A stretch of DNA of 33,662 nt from NCBI GenBank assembly GCA_031265765.1, contig JAISCE010000043.1, forward strand, positions 1 through 33,662, in the 5' to 3' direction. A program made the position numbers and the translations under genes. This stretch comes from Azoarcus sp. (GTDB taxonomy: Bacteria > Pseudomonadota > Gammaproteobacteria > Burkholderiales > Rhodocyclaceae). Position 1 is the stretch's first letter. Every line of letters starts with the position of its first letter. The notes below the pieces were generated by a model. It ran no database searches and was not told the origin of the DNA. It was given only the letters and a program-made list of their open reading frames with translations. Shown in pieces: positions 1-8,649 of the stretch.

Positions 1-1008
1 AAGGATCAGGACGCGCACATCAAGTTTGCCTTCTTGACCGGCGTTTCCAAATTCAGCAAGGTCAATATCTTCTCCGGCCTCAACAATCTGAAAGACATCA
101 CGCTCAATGTCGAATATTCCGACATTTGCGGTTATACCGACGCCGACGTAGACACGGTTTTCGCCCCCGAACTCGAAGGGCTGGACAGGGATAAAATCCG
201 GCATTGGTACAATGGCTACAACTGGCGAGGCGAAGCGGTCTATAACCCCTTTGATCTTTTGCTGCTTTTCGATTGCCGTGAATTCCGCCCCTTCTGGTTC
301 GAGACGGGCACACCAACTTTCCTGGTCGATATACTCACCGAGCGCAAGGTCTATCTGCCTGCCTTGTTGAAGGCAAACGCCTCTTCCCGGCTGATTTCCG
401 CGTTTGAAGTGGGCGACATTTCCACCGAAGCCCTGATGTTCCAGTCCGGTTATCTCACCATTGCCGGGGAGAAAAACCTGGACGACAACATCGTATTTAC
501 GCTGACCTATCCCAATCGGGAAGTCCGAGGGGCGCTGACGGGCGACATTCTGGGACGTTGGGTCAACAATCCGCAGAAGGCGGAAGAGAGCAGCTTTGCC
601 TTGTACGAGGCGCTGAAAGCCAACGATTTCGAGCGCATCCGGGAAATTTTTCTCTCTCTTTACGCCAGTATTCCGAATGACTTGTTTCGCAAAAACGACA
701 TCGACCAATTCGAGGGCTATTACGCCAGCGTGTTTTATGCATCCTTTGCCGCGCTGGGGATGGACATCGTGCCGGAAGACGTGAGCAATCAAGGCAAATT
801 GGACATGGCAGTCAAATTCAATGGACAGGTTTATCTCTTCGAGTTCAAGATGGTGATGGAGGAGGCCGAAGGCAAGGCGCTCCAGCAAATCAAGGATAAA
901 CAATACGCCGATAAATACCGCTCGCTCAATCAACCCATCTACTTGATCGGCGTGGAGTTCAGCAAGAAGGCGCGTAATGTGGCGGGGTTTGAAGTCGAGC
1001 CGGCCTGA
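1..1008 (+). CDS. AAA-ATPase-like / PD-(D/E)XK nuclease-family protein, 5'-truncated by the window edge
   Basis: The reading frame is open from base 1, so the gene begins outside the window; the TTG at 34 is not a credible start. The visible part resembles the C-terminal half of the proteins pairing an AAA-ATPase-like domain (PF09820) with a PD-(D/E)XK nuclease domain (DUF1703, PF08011). The opening residues FLTGVSKFSKVNIFSGLNN are typical of the end of the ATPase-like part. Near the C-terminus, LDMAVKFNGQVYLFEFKM supplies the D...ExK pattern of a PD-(D/E)XK core. The Walker A motif would lie upstream and is not seen. The biological role of this family is not established; it is often multicopy and patchily distributed. 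GC is lower than in the czc operon beside it, which fits acquired DNA. Its stop lies 62 bp from the convergent glycosyltransferase gene. Confidence 0.75.
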   Translation, partial: KDQDAHIKFAFLTGVSKFSKVNIFSGLNNLKDITLNVEYSDICGYTDADVDTVFAPELEGLDRDKIRHWYNGYNWRGEAVYNPFDLLLLFDCREFRPFWFETGTPTFLVDILTERKVYLPALLKANASSRLISAFEVGDISTEALMFQSGYLTIAGEKNLDDNIVFTLTYPNREVRGALTGDILGRWVNNPQKAEESSFALYEALKANDFERIREIFLSLYASIPNDLFRKNDIDQFEGYYASVFYASFAALGMDIVPEDVSNQGKLDMAVKFNGQVYLFEFKMVMEEAEGKALQQIKDKQYADKYRSLNQPIYLIGVEFSKKARNVAGFEVEPA

Positions 1009-1070
1009 AGCTTGAAAGATTCTTGCAAAACATTCTCCAACATGCACATGAGCAGTTGAGGGGCAGGTCA

Positions 1071-2297
1071 TCACCTCACGCTTGCAGCCGCCCCACACAA
1101 CCTGGCGATCCTTTCCACATAACCATCAATCCCTTTCTCGACCGCATACCCCTGCGCACTCTGTCGAGCCCCCGCGCGCAAGGCGGCAACTTCCGCCTGC
1201 GGCGCAGCGAGCGCCCGCAACACGTAATTGCGCAACGCCTTGCCGTCGAAGAAATCCACCAGCCAGCCGTTTTCGCCATGCCGGATCACCTCGCGTACCG
1301 GCGCGGTATCCGAAGCGACAATCAGGCAACCGCTGGCAAGCGCCTCCAGCATCGACCAGGACAAGACGAAGGGATAAGTCAGGTAGACATGAACGGCGGA
1401 AACCTGTAGCACCCGGCGGTAAACGGCATGAGGCACCTTGCCGAGAAAATGAACGCGATCCGGATCGACGGGATTCTCGCGCAGGAGTTTGACTCGCCAA
1501 TTGGATGCATCCCTGGGACGGCTGCCGTAGCTGACATCATCGCCGCCGACGATCACGACCTGGCAATCCGGTCGCGCCTCCAGCAACCCGGGCAAGATGC
1601 GCATGAAGCGATGAAAGCCGCGATACGGTTCGAGATTGCGCGCCACGTAAGTGACGACGGGATCGCCCGCACGCAACACCTTGCCATTGGGCAGGCGCAG
1701 GGTTGCCACGGGATCCGGCCCCAACCCGGCAACGTCGACGCCTTCGTGGATGACCTCGATTTTGTCATGGTAGATCGGCGGGAAAAGGCTGCGCTGCCAC
1801 AAAGTCGGTGCAATGCCGAGGTCGCACTGTTCCAGATTGAGCAGGTGCATAGCATTGCGGCTGAGGAGTGTCGCCGCGCCATGCGTCGTGAGCGGAAATT
1901 CGGGATCGAATCCGGCATCCGCCCCCTCAACGTGATAGTAATACTCACAAAAGTGAATGAGCCCGGCGTCGGGAAACGCCTGCTTGACGTACAGACTCTC
2001 GCCCCAGCCGGGATGGGCGATCACCACGTCGGGCCGGTAGCCCTCGCGCTTGAGATCGAGCAGCATGCGCAATACCTGCTGCCCATGGAGTACGCCATTC
2101 TCGAACGTGCGGGCATAGGGATGAGTTCCCGCGCCCGAATCACGGTGCGGACGATAGCGCAGCCAGCGGACGCCTTCCATGCCGGGAGCGTGGCTGCGCC
2201 CGATGCCGAGCACATCGTTGCCCGGCTGGTTCGCCAGCCAGGCGATCAGATGCCGGAACTGGCCGGGAAAGTTCTGGTGAATGAAGAGTGCTTTCAT
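1071..2297 (-). CDS. GT4-type glycosyltransferase
   Basis: Predicted 408-residue glycosyltransferase of the GT-B fold, family GT4. The N-terminal part (from MKALFIHQNFPGQF) matches the Glyco_trans_4_3 type domain (PF12000). The C-terminal half has the donor-binding Rossmann region: VTYVARNLEPYRGFHRFM, VVIVGGDD, VHFLGKVPH and YPFVLSWSMLEALASG. In the last motif the first Glu of the classical EX7E is replaced by Phe, which I believe is common in this subfamily. The open frame extends further upstream inside czcA, but the family N-terminus fixes the start at 2297. The ATG follows the czcA stop by 2 bp with no clear ribosome binding site, suggesting translational coupling. No signal peptide is seen; it is probably cytoplasmic. 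Donor and acceptor cannot be told from sequence. Confidence 0.85.
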   Translation of the reverse strand: MKALFIHQNFPGQFRHLIAWLANQPGNDVLGIGRSHAPGMEGVRWLRYRPHRDSGAGTHPYARTFENGVLHGQQVLRMLLDLKREGYRPDVVIAHPGWGESLYVKQAFPDAGLIHFCEYYYHVEGADAGFDPEFPLTTHGAATLLSRNAMHLLNLEQCDLGIAPTLWQRSLFPPIYHDKIEVIHEGVDVAGLGPDPVATLRLPNGKVLRAGDPVVTYVARNLEPYRGFHRFMRILPGLLEARPDCQVVIVGGDDVSYGSRPRDASNWRVKLLRENPVDPDRVHFLGKVPHAVYRRVLQVSAVHVYLTYPFVLSWSMLEALASGCLIVASDTAPVREVIRHGENGWLVDFFDGKALRNYVLRALAAPQAEVAALRAGARQSAQGYAVEKGIDGYVERIARLCGAAASVR

Positions 2298-2299
2298 TT

Positions 2300-5200
2300 T
2301 CAGGCAGGCACGGGGCCGGGGCTGGCCGCAAGCTCGCCTTCTTCCTCCTCCCTGCGATGCGCGAGGCGATACAGGATGGGCAGCACGAGCAAGGTCAGCG
2401 CGGTCGACGACAGGATACCGCCGATGACGACGGTGGCGAGCGGGCGCTGCACTTCCGCGCCGGTGCCGGTGGCGAGCGCCATGGGAACGAAGCCGAGGGA
2501 GGCAACGAGCGCCGTCATCAGGACGGGCCGCAGCCGGGTGAGTGCGCCTTCGCGAATGGCGGCGTCCAACGGGCGGCCTTCTTCGCGCAGACTGCGGATG
2601 AAGGAGATCATGACCAGCCCGTTGAGGACGGCCACGCCGGATAGCGCGATGAAGCCGACGCCCGCCGAGATGGAGAGCGGAATGCCCCGGAGCCAGAGGG
2701 CCGCCACGCCGCCGGTCAGGGCGAAGGGAATGCCGGTGAAGACCAGCAGGCCGTCCCGGACATTGCCGAACATGGCGAAAAGCAGCACGAATACCATCAG
2801 CAGGGCGGCGGGAACAACGATGCGCAGCCGCTCGGCGGCGGATGCCAATTGCTCGAACGTGCCGCTCCATGCCGTCCAGTAGCCGGGGGGTATCTTGATC
2901 TCGTCCAGGCGGGTTTGCGCTTCCGCGACGAAGGTGCCGATATCGCGCCCGCGAACGTTGGCGCTGACGACGATGCGGCGCTTGCCGTTTTCCCGGCTGA
3001 TCTGGTTGGGGCCGGGGGCGAGTTCCAGCGCGGCGACTTCGCCCAGCGGGATATAGGCCGTTTGCCCTTCGCCGCCGCCGGTGGCCGCGCGGGGCAAGGC
3101 AATGGGGAGCCGGGCGAGCGATTCCAGATCGGATCGCAGCGCGTCGGGAAGCCGGACGACGATGCCGAAGCGACGGTCGCCTTCAAACATGGCGCCGGCT
3201 TCCCGTCCGCCGATCGCGGTGGAGACGGCGTCCTGGACATCGCCGATGTTGAGTCCATAGCGCGCGGTTTTTTCCCGGTCGATGTTGACGGTCAACATGG
3301 GCAGGCCCGTGGTCTGCTCGATGTTGATCTCGGACGCGCCGGGGATGCCGCCCAGCGCGGCGGCGATTTTTCCCGCCGCGCCGTTCAGGGTATCCATGTC
3401 GTCGCCGAAGATTTTGACGGCGACATCGCTGCGCACGCCCGAGATCAGTTCGTTGAAGCGCAATTGGATCGGTTGGGAAAATTCATAGGTGTTGCCCGGC
3501 AGCCCGGCGACCGTCCGCTGGATGGCCGCCAGCAGTTCGTCCCGCGTTTTCACGGGCTTCGGCCATTGGTCTTGCGGCTTCAGCATGATGTAGCCGTCCG
3601 AGATGTTGGGCGGCATCGGGTCGGATGCGATTTCCGCCGTGCCGGTTCGCGCAAAAATGCGGTCGATCTCGGGGAAGTCTTCCTTGAGCCGTTTTTCCAG
3701 CTGCTGCTGCATCGCCACGGATTGCGACAGGCTGGTGCCCGGAATGCGCAAAGCCTGGAGGGCGAAGTCGCCTTCGTTGAGGTTCGGCGCGAATTCGCTG
3801 CCCATGCGCATGGCCAGAAGGCCGGAGAGCGCGACCGCCACTGTGGCGAAGACCAGGACGACGGATTTGTTGGCCATGACGCTGTCCAGCGCCGGTTCAT
3901 ACCCGCGTTTGGCGGCGCGCATCAGGGCGTTTTCCTTTTCCGCGATCTTGCCGCCGATGAAAAGCGCCACGGCTGCCGGAATGAAGGTGACGGAGAGGAT
4001 CATGGCGCCGGCCAGGGCGGTGACGACGGTGAAGGCCATGGGATGGAACATCTTCCCTTCGACGCCGGTGAGCGCGAAGACCGGCAGGTAGACGATCATG
4101 ATGATGAACTGGCCGAACAGCAGCGCCCGCCGCGCCTCCTGTGAGGCGGCGAAGACTTCGTGGAAGCGTTCGATCCGGGTGAGCGGCCGGCCGTGGCGTT
4201 CCTGCGCATGGGCCAGCCGCCGGATGCAGTTTTCGACGATTACGACGGCGCCGTCGACGATGATCCCGAAGTCCAGCGCGCCCAGGCTCATCAGGTTGGC
4301 GCTGACGCGGTAGTTCAGCATCCCGGTGAAGGTAAAAAGCATGGACAGCGGTATCACCATCGCCGTGATGAGCGCCGCCCGGATGTTTCCGAGGAACAGA
4401 AACAGGATGACGATGACGAGGGCCGCGCCTTCCAGCAGGTTCTTTTTGACGGTGTCGATGGCTTTGTCGACCAGCGTGCTGCGGTCATAGACCGTCACGG
4501 CTTCGACGCCTTCCGGCAGCGTCCGGTTGATTTCGGCCATTTTCCGGTCGACCGCCTGGGAGACTTCCCGGCTGTTTTCGCCGATCAACATGAAGACGGT
4601 GCCGAGCACGACTTCTCGTCCGTTGTCCGTGGCGGCCCCCGTGCGCAGTTCGCGGCCGATGTCGACTTCCGCGACATCGCGGATGCGGATGGGCGCGCCC
4701 TGGATATTGCCGAGGATGATGTTGCGGATATCTTCGACGCTGCGCACTTGCCCCGGCGCGCGGATCAGGTATTGCTCGCCGCGCTTTTCGATGTAGCCCG
4801 CGCCGACGTTGTTGTTGTTGCGATCCAGTGCAACCGTCAGGTCTTGCAGGCTCAGTCCATAGGAAGCCAGCTTTTCCGGATTGGGCGCTACCTGATATTC
4901 CTTGGCATAGCCGCCGATCGAGTTGATTTCGGTGACGCCCGGAACGTTGCGTAGCTGCGGCTTGACGATCCAGTCCTGGATTTCGCGCAAATCCGTCGGC
5001 GTATAGGGCGCGCCATCCGGTTTGCGGGCGTTTTCCCTGGCTTCGACCGTCCACAGGTAGATTTCCCCCAGGCCGGTGGAAATCGGCCCCATGGCGGGCG
5101 TCACCCCTTCCGGCAGTTTCTCGCGGGCTTCCTGGATGCGCTGGCTGACCAGTTGGCGGGCGAAATAGATGTCCGTGCCGTCCTTGAAAATCACGGTGAC

Positions 5201-5476
5201 TTGCGACAGGCCGTAGCGCGACAGCGAGCGGGTCTGTTCCAGATCCGGCAGGCCCGCCATCGCGGTTTCGACCGGGTAGGTGACTCGCTGCTCGATCTCC
5301 AACGGCGAATAGCCCGGCGCAGCGGTATTGATCTGCACCTGGACGTTCGTGATGTCCGGCACGGCGTCGATCGGCAGGCGTTGATAACTGTGGATGCCCA
5401 GTCCCGCCATGCCGAGGGCGGCCAGCAGAACCAGCCAGCGATGCTCGATGGCGAGGCGAATGATGCGTTCAAACAT
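2300..5476 (-). CDS. czcA: CzcA-type heavy-metal efflux RND transporter
   Basis: Inner-membrane RND pump of 1058 residues, normal length for the HME subfamily. It exports divalent metal ions (Zn/Co/Cd or Ni type) from periplasm or cytoplasm through a CzcC channel, driven by protons. The N-terminus (MFERIIRLAIEHRWLVLL, then RLPIDAVPDITNVQVQ) is the standard CzcA opening. In TM4, GALDFGIIVDGAVVIVEN carries the Asp-x5-Asp-x6-Glu proton-relay set known from CzcA. This differs from the CusA/SilA (Cu/Ag) pattern, so divalent cations are the likelier substrate; the exact metal is inference. Two RND repeats are visible, with hydrophobic clusters around residues 340-520 and 870-1030. It is the last czc gene of the operon, 17 bp after czcB. 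Confidence 0.95.
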   Translation of the reverse strand: MFERIIRLAIEHRWLVLLAALGMAGLGIHSYQRLPIDAVPDITNVQVQINTAAPGYSPLEIEQRVTYPVETAMAGLPDLEQTRSLSRYGLSQVTVIFKDGTDIYFARQLVSQRIQEAREKLPEGVTPAMGPISTGLGEIYLWTVEARENARKPDGAPYTPTDLREIQDWIVKPQLRNVPGVTEINSIGGYAKEYQVAPNPEKLASYGLSLQDLTVALDRNNNNVGAGYIEKRGEQYLIRAPGQVRSVEDIRNIILGNIQGAPIRIRDVAEVDIGRELRTGAATDNGREVVLGTVFMLIGENSREVSQAVDRKMAEINRTLPEGVEAVTVYDRSTLVDKAIDTVKKNLLEGAALVIVILFLFLGNIRAALITAMVIPLSMLFTFTGMLNYRVSANLMSLGALDFGIIVDGAVVIVENCIRRLAHAQERHGRPLTRIERFHEVFAASQEARRALLFGQFIIMIVYLPVFALTGVEGKMFHPMAFTVVTALAGAMILSVTFIPAAVALFIGGKIAEKENALMRAAKRGYEPALDSVMANKSVVLVFATVAVALSGLLAMRMGSEFAPNLNEGDFALQALRIPGTSLSQSVAMQQQLEKRLKEDFPEIDRIFARTGTAEIASDPMPPNISDGYIMLKPQDQWPKPVKTRDELLAAIQRTVAGLPGNTYEFSQPIQLRFNELISGVRSDVAVKIFGDDMDTLNGAAGKIAAALGGIPGASEINIEQTTGLPMLTVNIDREKTARYGLNIGDVQDAVSTAIGGREAGAMFEGDRRFGIVVRLPDALRSDLESLARLPIALPRAATGGGEGQTAYIPLGEVAALELAPGPNQISRENGKRRIVVSANVRGRDIGTFVAEAQTRLDEIKIPPGYWTAWSGTFEQLASAAERLRIVVPAALLMVFVLLFAMFGNVRDGLLVFTGIPFALTGGVAALWLRGIPLSISAGVGFIALSGVAVLNGLVMISFIRSLREEGRPLDAAIREGALTRLRPVLMTALVASLGFVPMALATGTGAEVQRPLATVVIGGILSSTALTLLVLPILYRLAHRREEEEGELAASPGPVPA

Positions 5477-5493
5477 GTTCCGTATCCTCCGTA

Positions 5494-6804
5494 TCAGTGG
5501 CTATGCTCGGCGCTGCCTTTGCCAAGCTCCGATTTGAGGATGAAACTGCCCGCGGCGGCATACCGCGCGCCCGGCGCCAGACCGTCGAGCACCTCGACGC
5601 GCTCGCTGTCGGCGCGTCCGAGGGAAACCGGCTGAGCCGCGAATCCTTCCGGCGTCCTGATGAAAACGACGGGCTTGTCTTCGACCGTCTGAACCGCCCC
5701 GGCGGACACCGCCACGGATGCCTCGGCTTCGCTGGAAACCAGTTCGACGTTCACGAAAAGGCCCGGCCTCCACGCCATCAAGGGATTGTCCAGGCTGACT
5801 CTCGCCTTCGCGCTGCGGGTATCCTGCCCCAACAGCGCGCCGACGTAGGAGATGCGGCCTTCCGCCTGCGAATCGAATGCCGTTGCCCTGACAACGGCCT
5901 TTTCGCCCACCCGGACCCGGTTCAAATCCTTGGCGGGGACGACGATTTCGGCCCAGACCGAGGAAAGATCGGAAAGCGTGAAAATACTCGCATCTTCCTT
6001 GACGGCCTCGCCAACGACGATGTGCTTCTCCACGATCATGCCGCCGAAAGGCGCGCGGATTTCGTAGCGGTTGAGATTGCCCGCAGCGCGCGGCTCCGCG
6101 CCGAGCGCGACGAGTTGCTGCCGGCTGTTGGCAACCGCGATCTCGGCTTCTCGCAGGGCTTGCCGCGCCAGGAGGTAATCCTGTTCGGCGGAGATTTTTT
6201 CTTCCCAGAGCTGTTTTTCCCGCGCATAGGTCGACCGGGCCAGTGCAAGCCGTTTCTGGGCGAACAGCAATTCGCTGCGCAGTTCGGAAAGCGTGGCGCT
6301 GGCGATGACTGCCAGGACTTGGCCTTTTTCGACGGACTGTCCCAGATTGGCCGAAACACTCTCCACGATGCCCGCCAGGCGCGGCGTCACATGCGCCGTC
6401 CGGTCTTCGTCGAAACGGATTTCGCCCGGCAACTGCATCGTCGTCCGGATTTTCGCGGGAGCCGCCGTCCGGATTTCAATGGCGGCGGACTGGATTTTCT
6501 CGTCGCTCAAGGCGATTTTTCCTTCTTCTTCGGCATGGGACGCGGTCTCCGGCCCGCCTTCGCCGTGAGGTTCTTCATCGGCATGATCGTGGTCGCCGCC
6601 GGTCTCGCCGTCGCGGTGTTCGGCATCCGCATGCTTGCCGGACGCCCCGTGGCTCGCATGATCGTGCGCCTCGCCCGGCGCATCCGGCGAGCCGGCATCG
6701 AGAATCGAAGCGCCCGCCGCAAGCCCGCAAACCAGAATCGCGGCGATGGCGATACCTTGCCTGTAAGTGATCTTCAAGGATTTGTTATGCAAAATGTTTT
6801 TCAT
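5494..6804 (-). CDS. czcB: CzcB-type periplasmic adaptor (membrane fusion protein)
   Basis: Adaptor of 436 residues linking the RND pump CzcA to the outer-membrane channel CzcC. An N-terminal hydrophobic segment (GIAIAAILVCGLAAGASIL) anchors or exports it. Residues about 38-90 are very rich in His, Asp and Glu (HDHASH, HADAEH, GDHDHADEEPHGE), a likely metal-binding stretch as in CzcB N-termini. The barrel-sandwich/lipoyl halves are visible (LAGIVESVSANLGQSVEKGQVLAVI and RAPFGGMIVEKHIVVGEAVKE) around a coiled-coil hairpin of roughly residues 170-230. The C-terminus ends in another His motif (SAEHSH). The ATG at 6804 has a TAGGAG ribosome binding site 6-7 bases upstream and lies 9 bp after the czcC stop. 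One operon with czcC and czcA. Confidence 0.93.
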   Translation of the reverse strand: MKNILHNKSLKITYRQGIAIAAILVCGLAAGASILDAGSPDAPGEAHDHASHGASGKHADAEHRDGETGGDHDHADEEPHGEGGPETASHAEEEGKIALSDEKIQSAAIEIRTAAPAKIRTTMQLPGEIRFDEDRTAHVTPRLAGIVESVSANLGQSVEKGQVLAVIASATLSELRSELLFAQKRLALARSTYAREKQLWEEKISAEQDYLLARQALREAEIAVANSRQQLVALGAEPRAAGNLNRYEIRAPFGGMIVEKHIVVGEAVKEDASIFTLSDLSSVWAEIVVPAKDLNRVRVGEKAVVRATAFDSQAEGRISYVGALLGQDTRSAKARVSLDNPLMAWRPGLFVNVELVSSEAEASVAVSAGAVQTVEDKPVVFIRTPEGFAAQPVSLGRADSERVEVLDGLAPGARYAAAGSFILKSELGKGSAEHSH

Positions 6805-6813
6805 ATCGGACTC

Positions 6814-8154
6814 CTACGGACGGTTGCCGTCAACGGTGGATGAGACAATGGGTGCGCCGAGCGCACGATCCAGTTCGGCGGCGGCGCGATGGGCTTCGGC
6901 CAGGGCCTGCAAATACCGGGATTGCGCCTGGAAAAAAGTGCGCTGGGCATCCAGCACTTCCAGAAAACTGAATTTGCCCAACTCGAATCCCTTGCCGGCC
7001 GCCTCGTAAGCGCCCTGCGCGCCGGGCAGGATTTCCTTTTGCAGCGTCTCGGCTTCCAGCACCGATGCCTTGAGGCGCTCATGCGTCTGCGCCGCCTCGG
7101 TCATCAGGCGGATTTCCGTCGCGGCCAACTCATCGCGGGCCTTGGCGGCCCGTTGAGTCGCTTCGAGAACATTGCCCCGATTACGGTCGAACAAAGGCAG
7201 TGGAACCGACAGGCCGATGACGGTTTGATTTCGGCCAAGTTCTTCGGCCCGTTTGCTCCCCAGACTGACGGTGACATCGCCGAATCGGCGCGTCCGTTCG
7301 AGTTCGGCGGCGGCGGCCTGACGATCGGCCCCGAAACGGGCGCGCGCCAATGCCGGGGATATCTGCAAGCGTCTTTCGATTTCTTCCGGAGAAAGAATGC
7401 CGGGCAAAACATCGATCCGGCCTTCGGCCCGCTCGAAACGCGGCGACGGATTTCCCCAGGCTGCCGCCAAACGTTTTCTGGCCACGGCCAGTTCTCCCCT
7501 GGCCTGCTCGAACTCCACGCGGACGGATGCTTCCGCCACCTTGGCCCGGGTTTCTTCCACGGGCGAAATTTTCCCGGCGGTGACGCGCCGCGATGCCGCC
7601 AGCGCCGCCCGCCGCGCGAGGCCGAACAAGTCTTCCGCTTGCCGGACGCGCTGTTGGGCGGCCAGCACGTCGAAAAAAGCGCCGGTCACGTTCGCCCGGA
7701 TTTCCAGCCGTTTGGCGGCCAGATCGGCGGCGGCGGCCTCCCGCTCGCGTTCGGCCAGCGCGATCCGGGCCGCGCGTTTGCCGCCCAACTCGACAGGCTG
7801 GTCGATCTGGACGGTCGTCGTCCGGGCCGCCTTGTCCCGGGTGTCTTCGACCAACACTGAAATTTCCGGGTTGGGCCTGACGCCTGCCTGAATGAGCGCG
7901 CCCTCGACGGCCAGCAACTCGCGCGCCGCCGCGGACAATTCGGGATTGGCCGACAAGGCAAGCTCGATGGCGGCGGCAAGGTGCAATGCCGCCGTGGGTT
8001 CGAGCTTCCCCGAACCGGAAAGGGACATCTGCTGCGGATGTGCGGCGGACGGCGCGGGCGGCTGTTGCGCCCATGCCGGCGGAAAAAACAAGGGGCTGGT
8101 AACGAGGGCCGCCAGCCCGAGCAGCCCGAAATTTGATGGATACGGCTTGCGCAT
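6814..8154 (-). CDS. czcC: CzcC-type outer-membrane efflux channel
   Basis: TolC-family outer-membrane factor of 446 residues, completing the CzcCBA tripartite metal efflux system. The start at 8154 (MRKPYPSNFG) is chosen over an upstream one at 8181 because AGGAG stands 7 bases before it and because it gives a clean signal peptide (LGLAALVTSPLFFPPAWAQ, cleavage near residue 30). Two long helical OEP repeats are visible: one around LHLAAAIELALSANPELSAAARE and one around RLQISPALARARFGADRQAAAAELERTR. VIGLSVPLPLFDRNRGN is the usual loop before the second repeat's coiled coil. It lies between the small regulator-like gene czcI upstream and czcB downstream. Confidence 0.92.
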   Translation of the reverse strand: MRKPYPSNFGLLGLAALVTSPLFFPPAWAQQPPAPSAAHPQQMSLSGSGKLEPTAALHLAAAIELALSANPELSAAARELLAVEGALIQAGVRPNPEISVLVEDTRDKAARTTTVQIDQPVELGGKRAARIALAEREREAAAADLAAKRLEIRANVTGAFFDVLAAQQRVRQAEDLFGLARRAALAASRRVTAGKISPVEETRAKVAEASVRVEFEQARGELAVARKRLAAAWGNPSPRFERAEGRIDVLPGILSPEEIERRLQISPALARARFGADRQAAAAELERTRRFGDVTVSLGSKRAEELGRNQTVIGLSVPLPLFDRNRGNVLEATQRAAKARDELAATEIRLMTEAAQTHERLKASVLEAETLQKEILPGAQGAYEAAGKGFELGKFSFLEVLDAQRTFFQAQSRYLQALAEAHRAAAELDRALGAPIVSSTVDGNRP

Positions 8155-8247
8155 CGAATTCTCCTGACAAAACGAGGACAATCCGGCAAGAGCGCGGCGC
8201 GGTCATTCGTGACCGCGAAAACAGGGGGAGAGCGTCTCGCCGGGCTT

Positions 8248-8601
8248 TCAGGCGGCGAGTGCTATGTCGGGCTGGTCGGGGCCGTCGGGGATGTGCGAGG
8301 CGTAGCGCGGAAAACGGCTTTCGCCGAATACGGCAACCGTCGGAAGCATCGGAAGATGCTGGCGGCTCGTGAAGCCGGGGAAGCCGTTCAGGTGGAAACT
8401 GCAATCATTGTCGGCGCTCTGCCGACCGGGCGCGTCCGAATCCGTATCCGCGGGATTGTCCGGGGTAGCATGCTTGTGCTCGTGATGGCCGAAATGATGC
8501 GCCGCCTCTCCGCGTTCATGCTGGCAATAGACGCCCGCCGCCGCCCAGGCGGATTGGAGCGGCAGAAAAACCAGCAGGAGGACGGCAAGCCAGCGGCGCA
8601 T
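8248..8601 (-). CDS. czcI: CzcI-like small periplasmic protein
   Basis: Small exported protein of 117 residues resembling CzcI, the first gene of czc operons in betaproteobacteria. That gene has been implicated in regulating czc expression, though its mechanism is unclear. The N-terminus is a signal peptide (MRRWLAVLLLVFLPLQSAWAAAG). It is followed by the family hallmark YCQHE, a His cluster HHFGHHEHKHA, and a DC-x-FHLNG motif; Cys and His could bind metal. It heads the minus-strand czc operon, 93 bp before czcC. No ribosome binding site is visible: the ATG is preceded by six C residues, and a TACTAT lies just 8 bases upstream (see findings). Confidence 0.82.
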   Translation of the reverse strand: MRRWLAVLLLVFLPLQSAWAAAGVYCQHERGEAAHHFGHHEHKHATPDNPADTDSDAPGRQSADNDCSFHLNGFPGFTSRQHLPMLPTVAVFGESRFPRYASHIPDGPDQPDIALAA

Positions 8602-8609
8602 GGGGGGCG

Positions 8610-8615
8610 ATAGTA
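8610..8615 (-). promoter_or_regulatory. Possible -10 box of the czc operon (near-leaderless)
   Basis: On the minus strand TACTAT is followed by 8 bases and the czcI ATG. This would put the transcription start within about two bases of the start codon. No convincing -35 hexamer is seen at 16-18 bp, so an activator could be needed, or the match may be chance. Confidence 0.25.
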
Positions 8616-8649
8616 ACAGAAACAGCCCTGCAAACGAAAGCGCGCCGGA

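Noticed and set aside
2298..2870. N-terminal extension of the glycosyltransferase frame up to 2870
   Set aside because: It is antisense-free but out of frame over czcA, Arg/His-rich and without family similarity. The GT family start MKALFIHQNF at 2297 directly follows the czcA stop.
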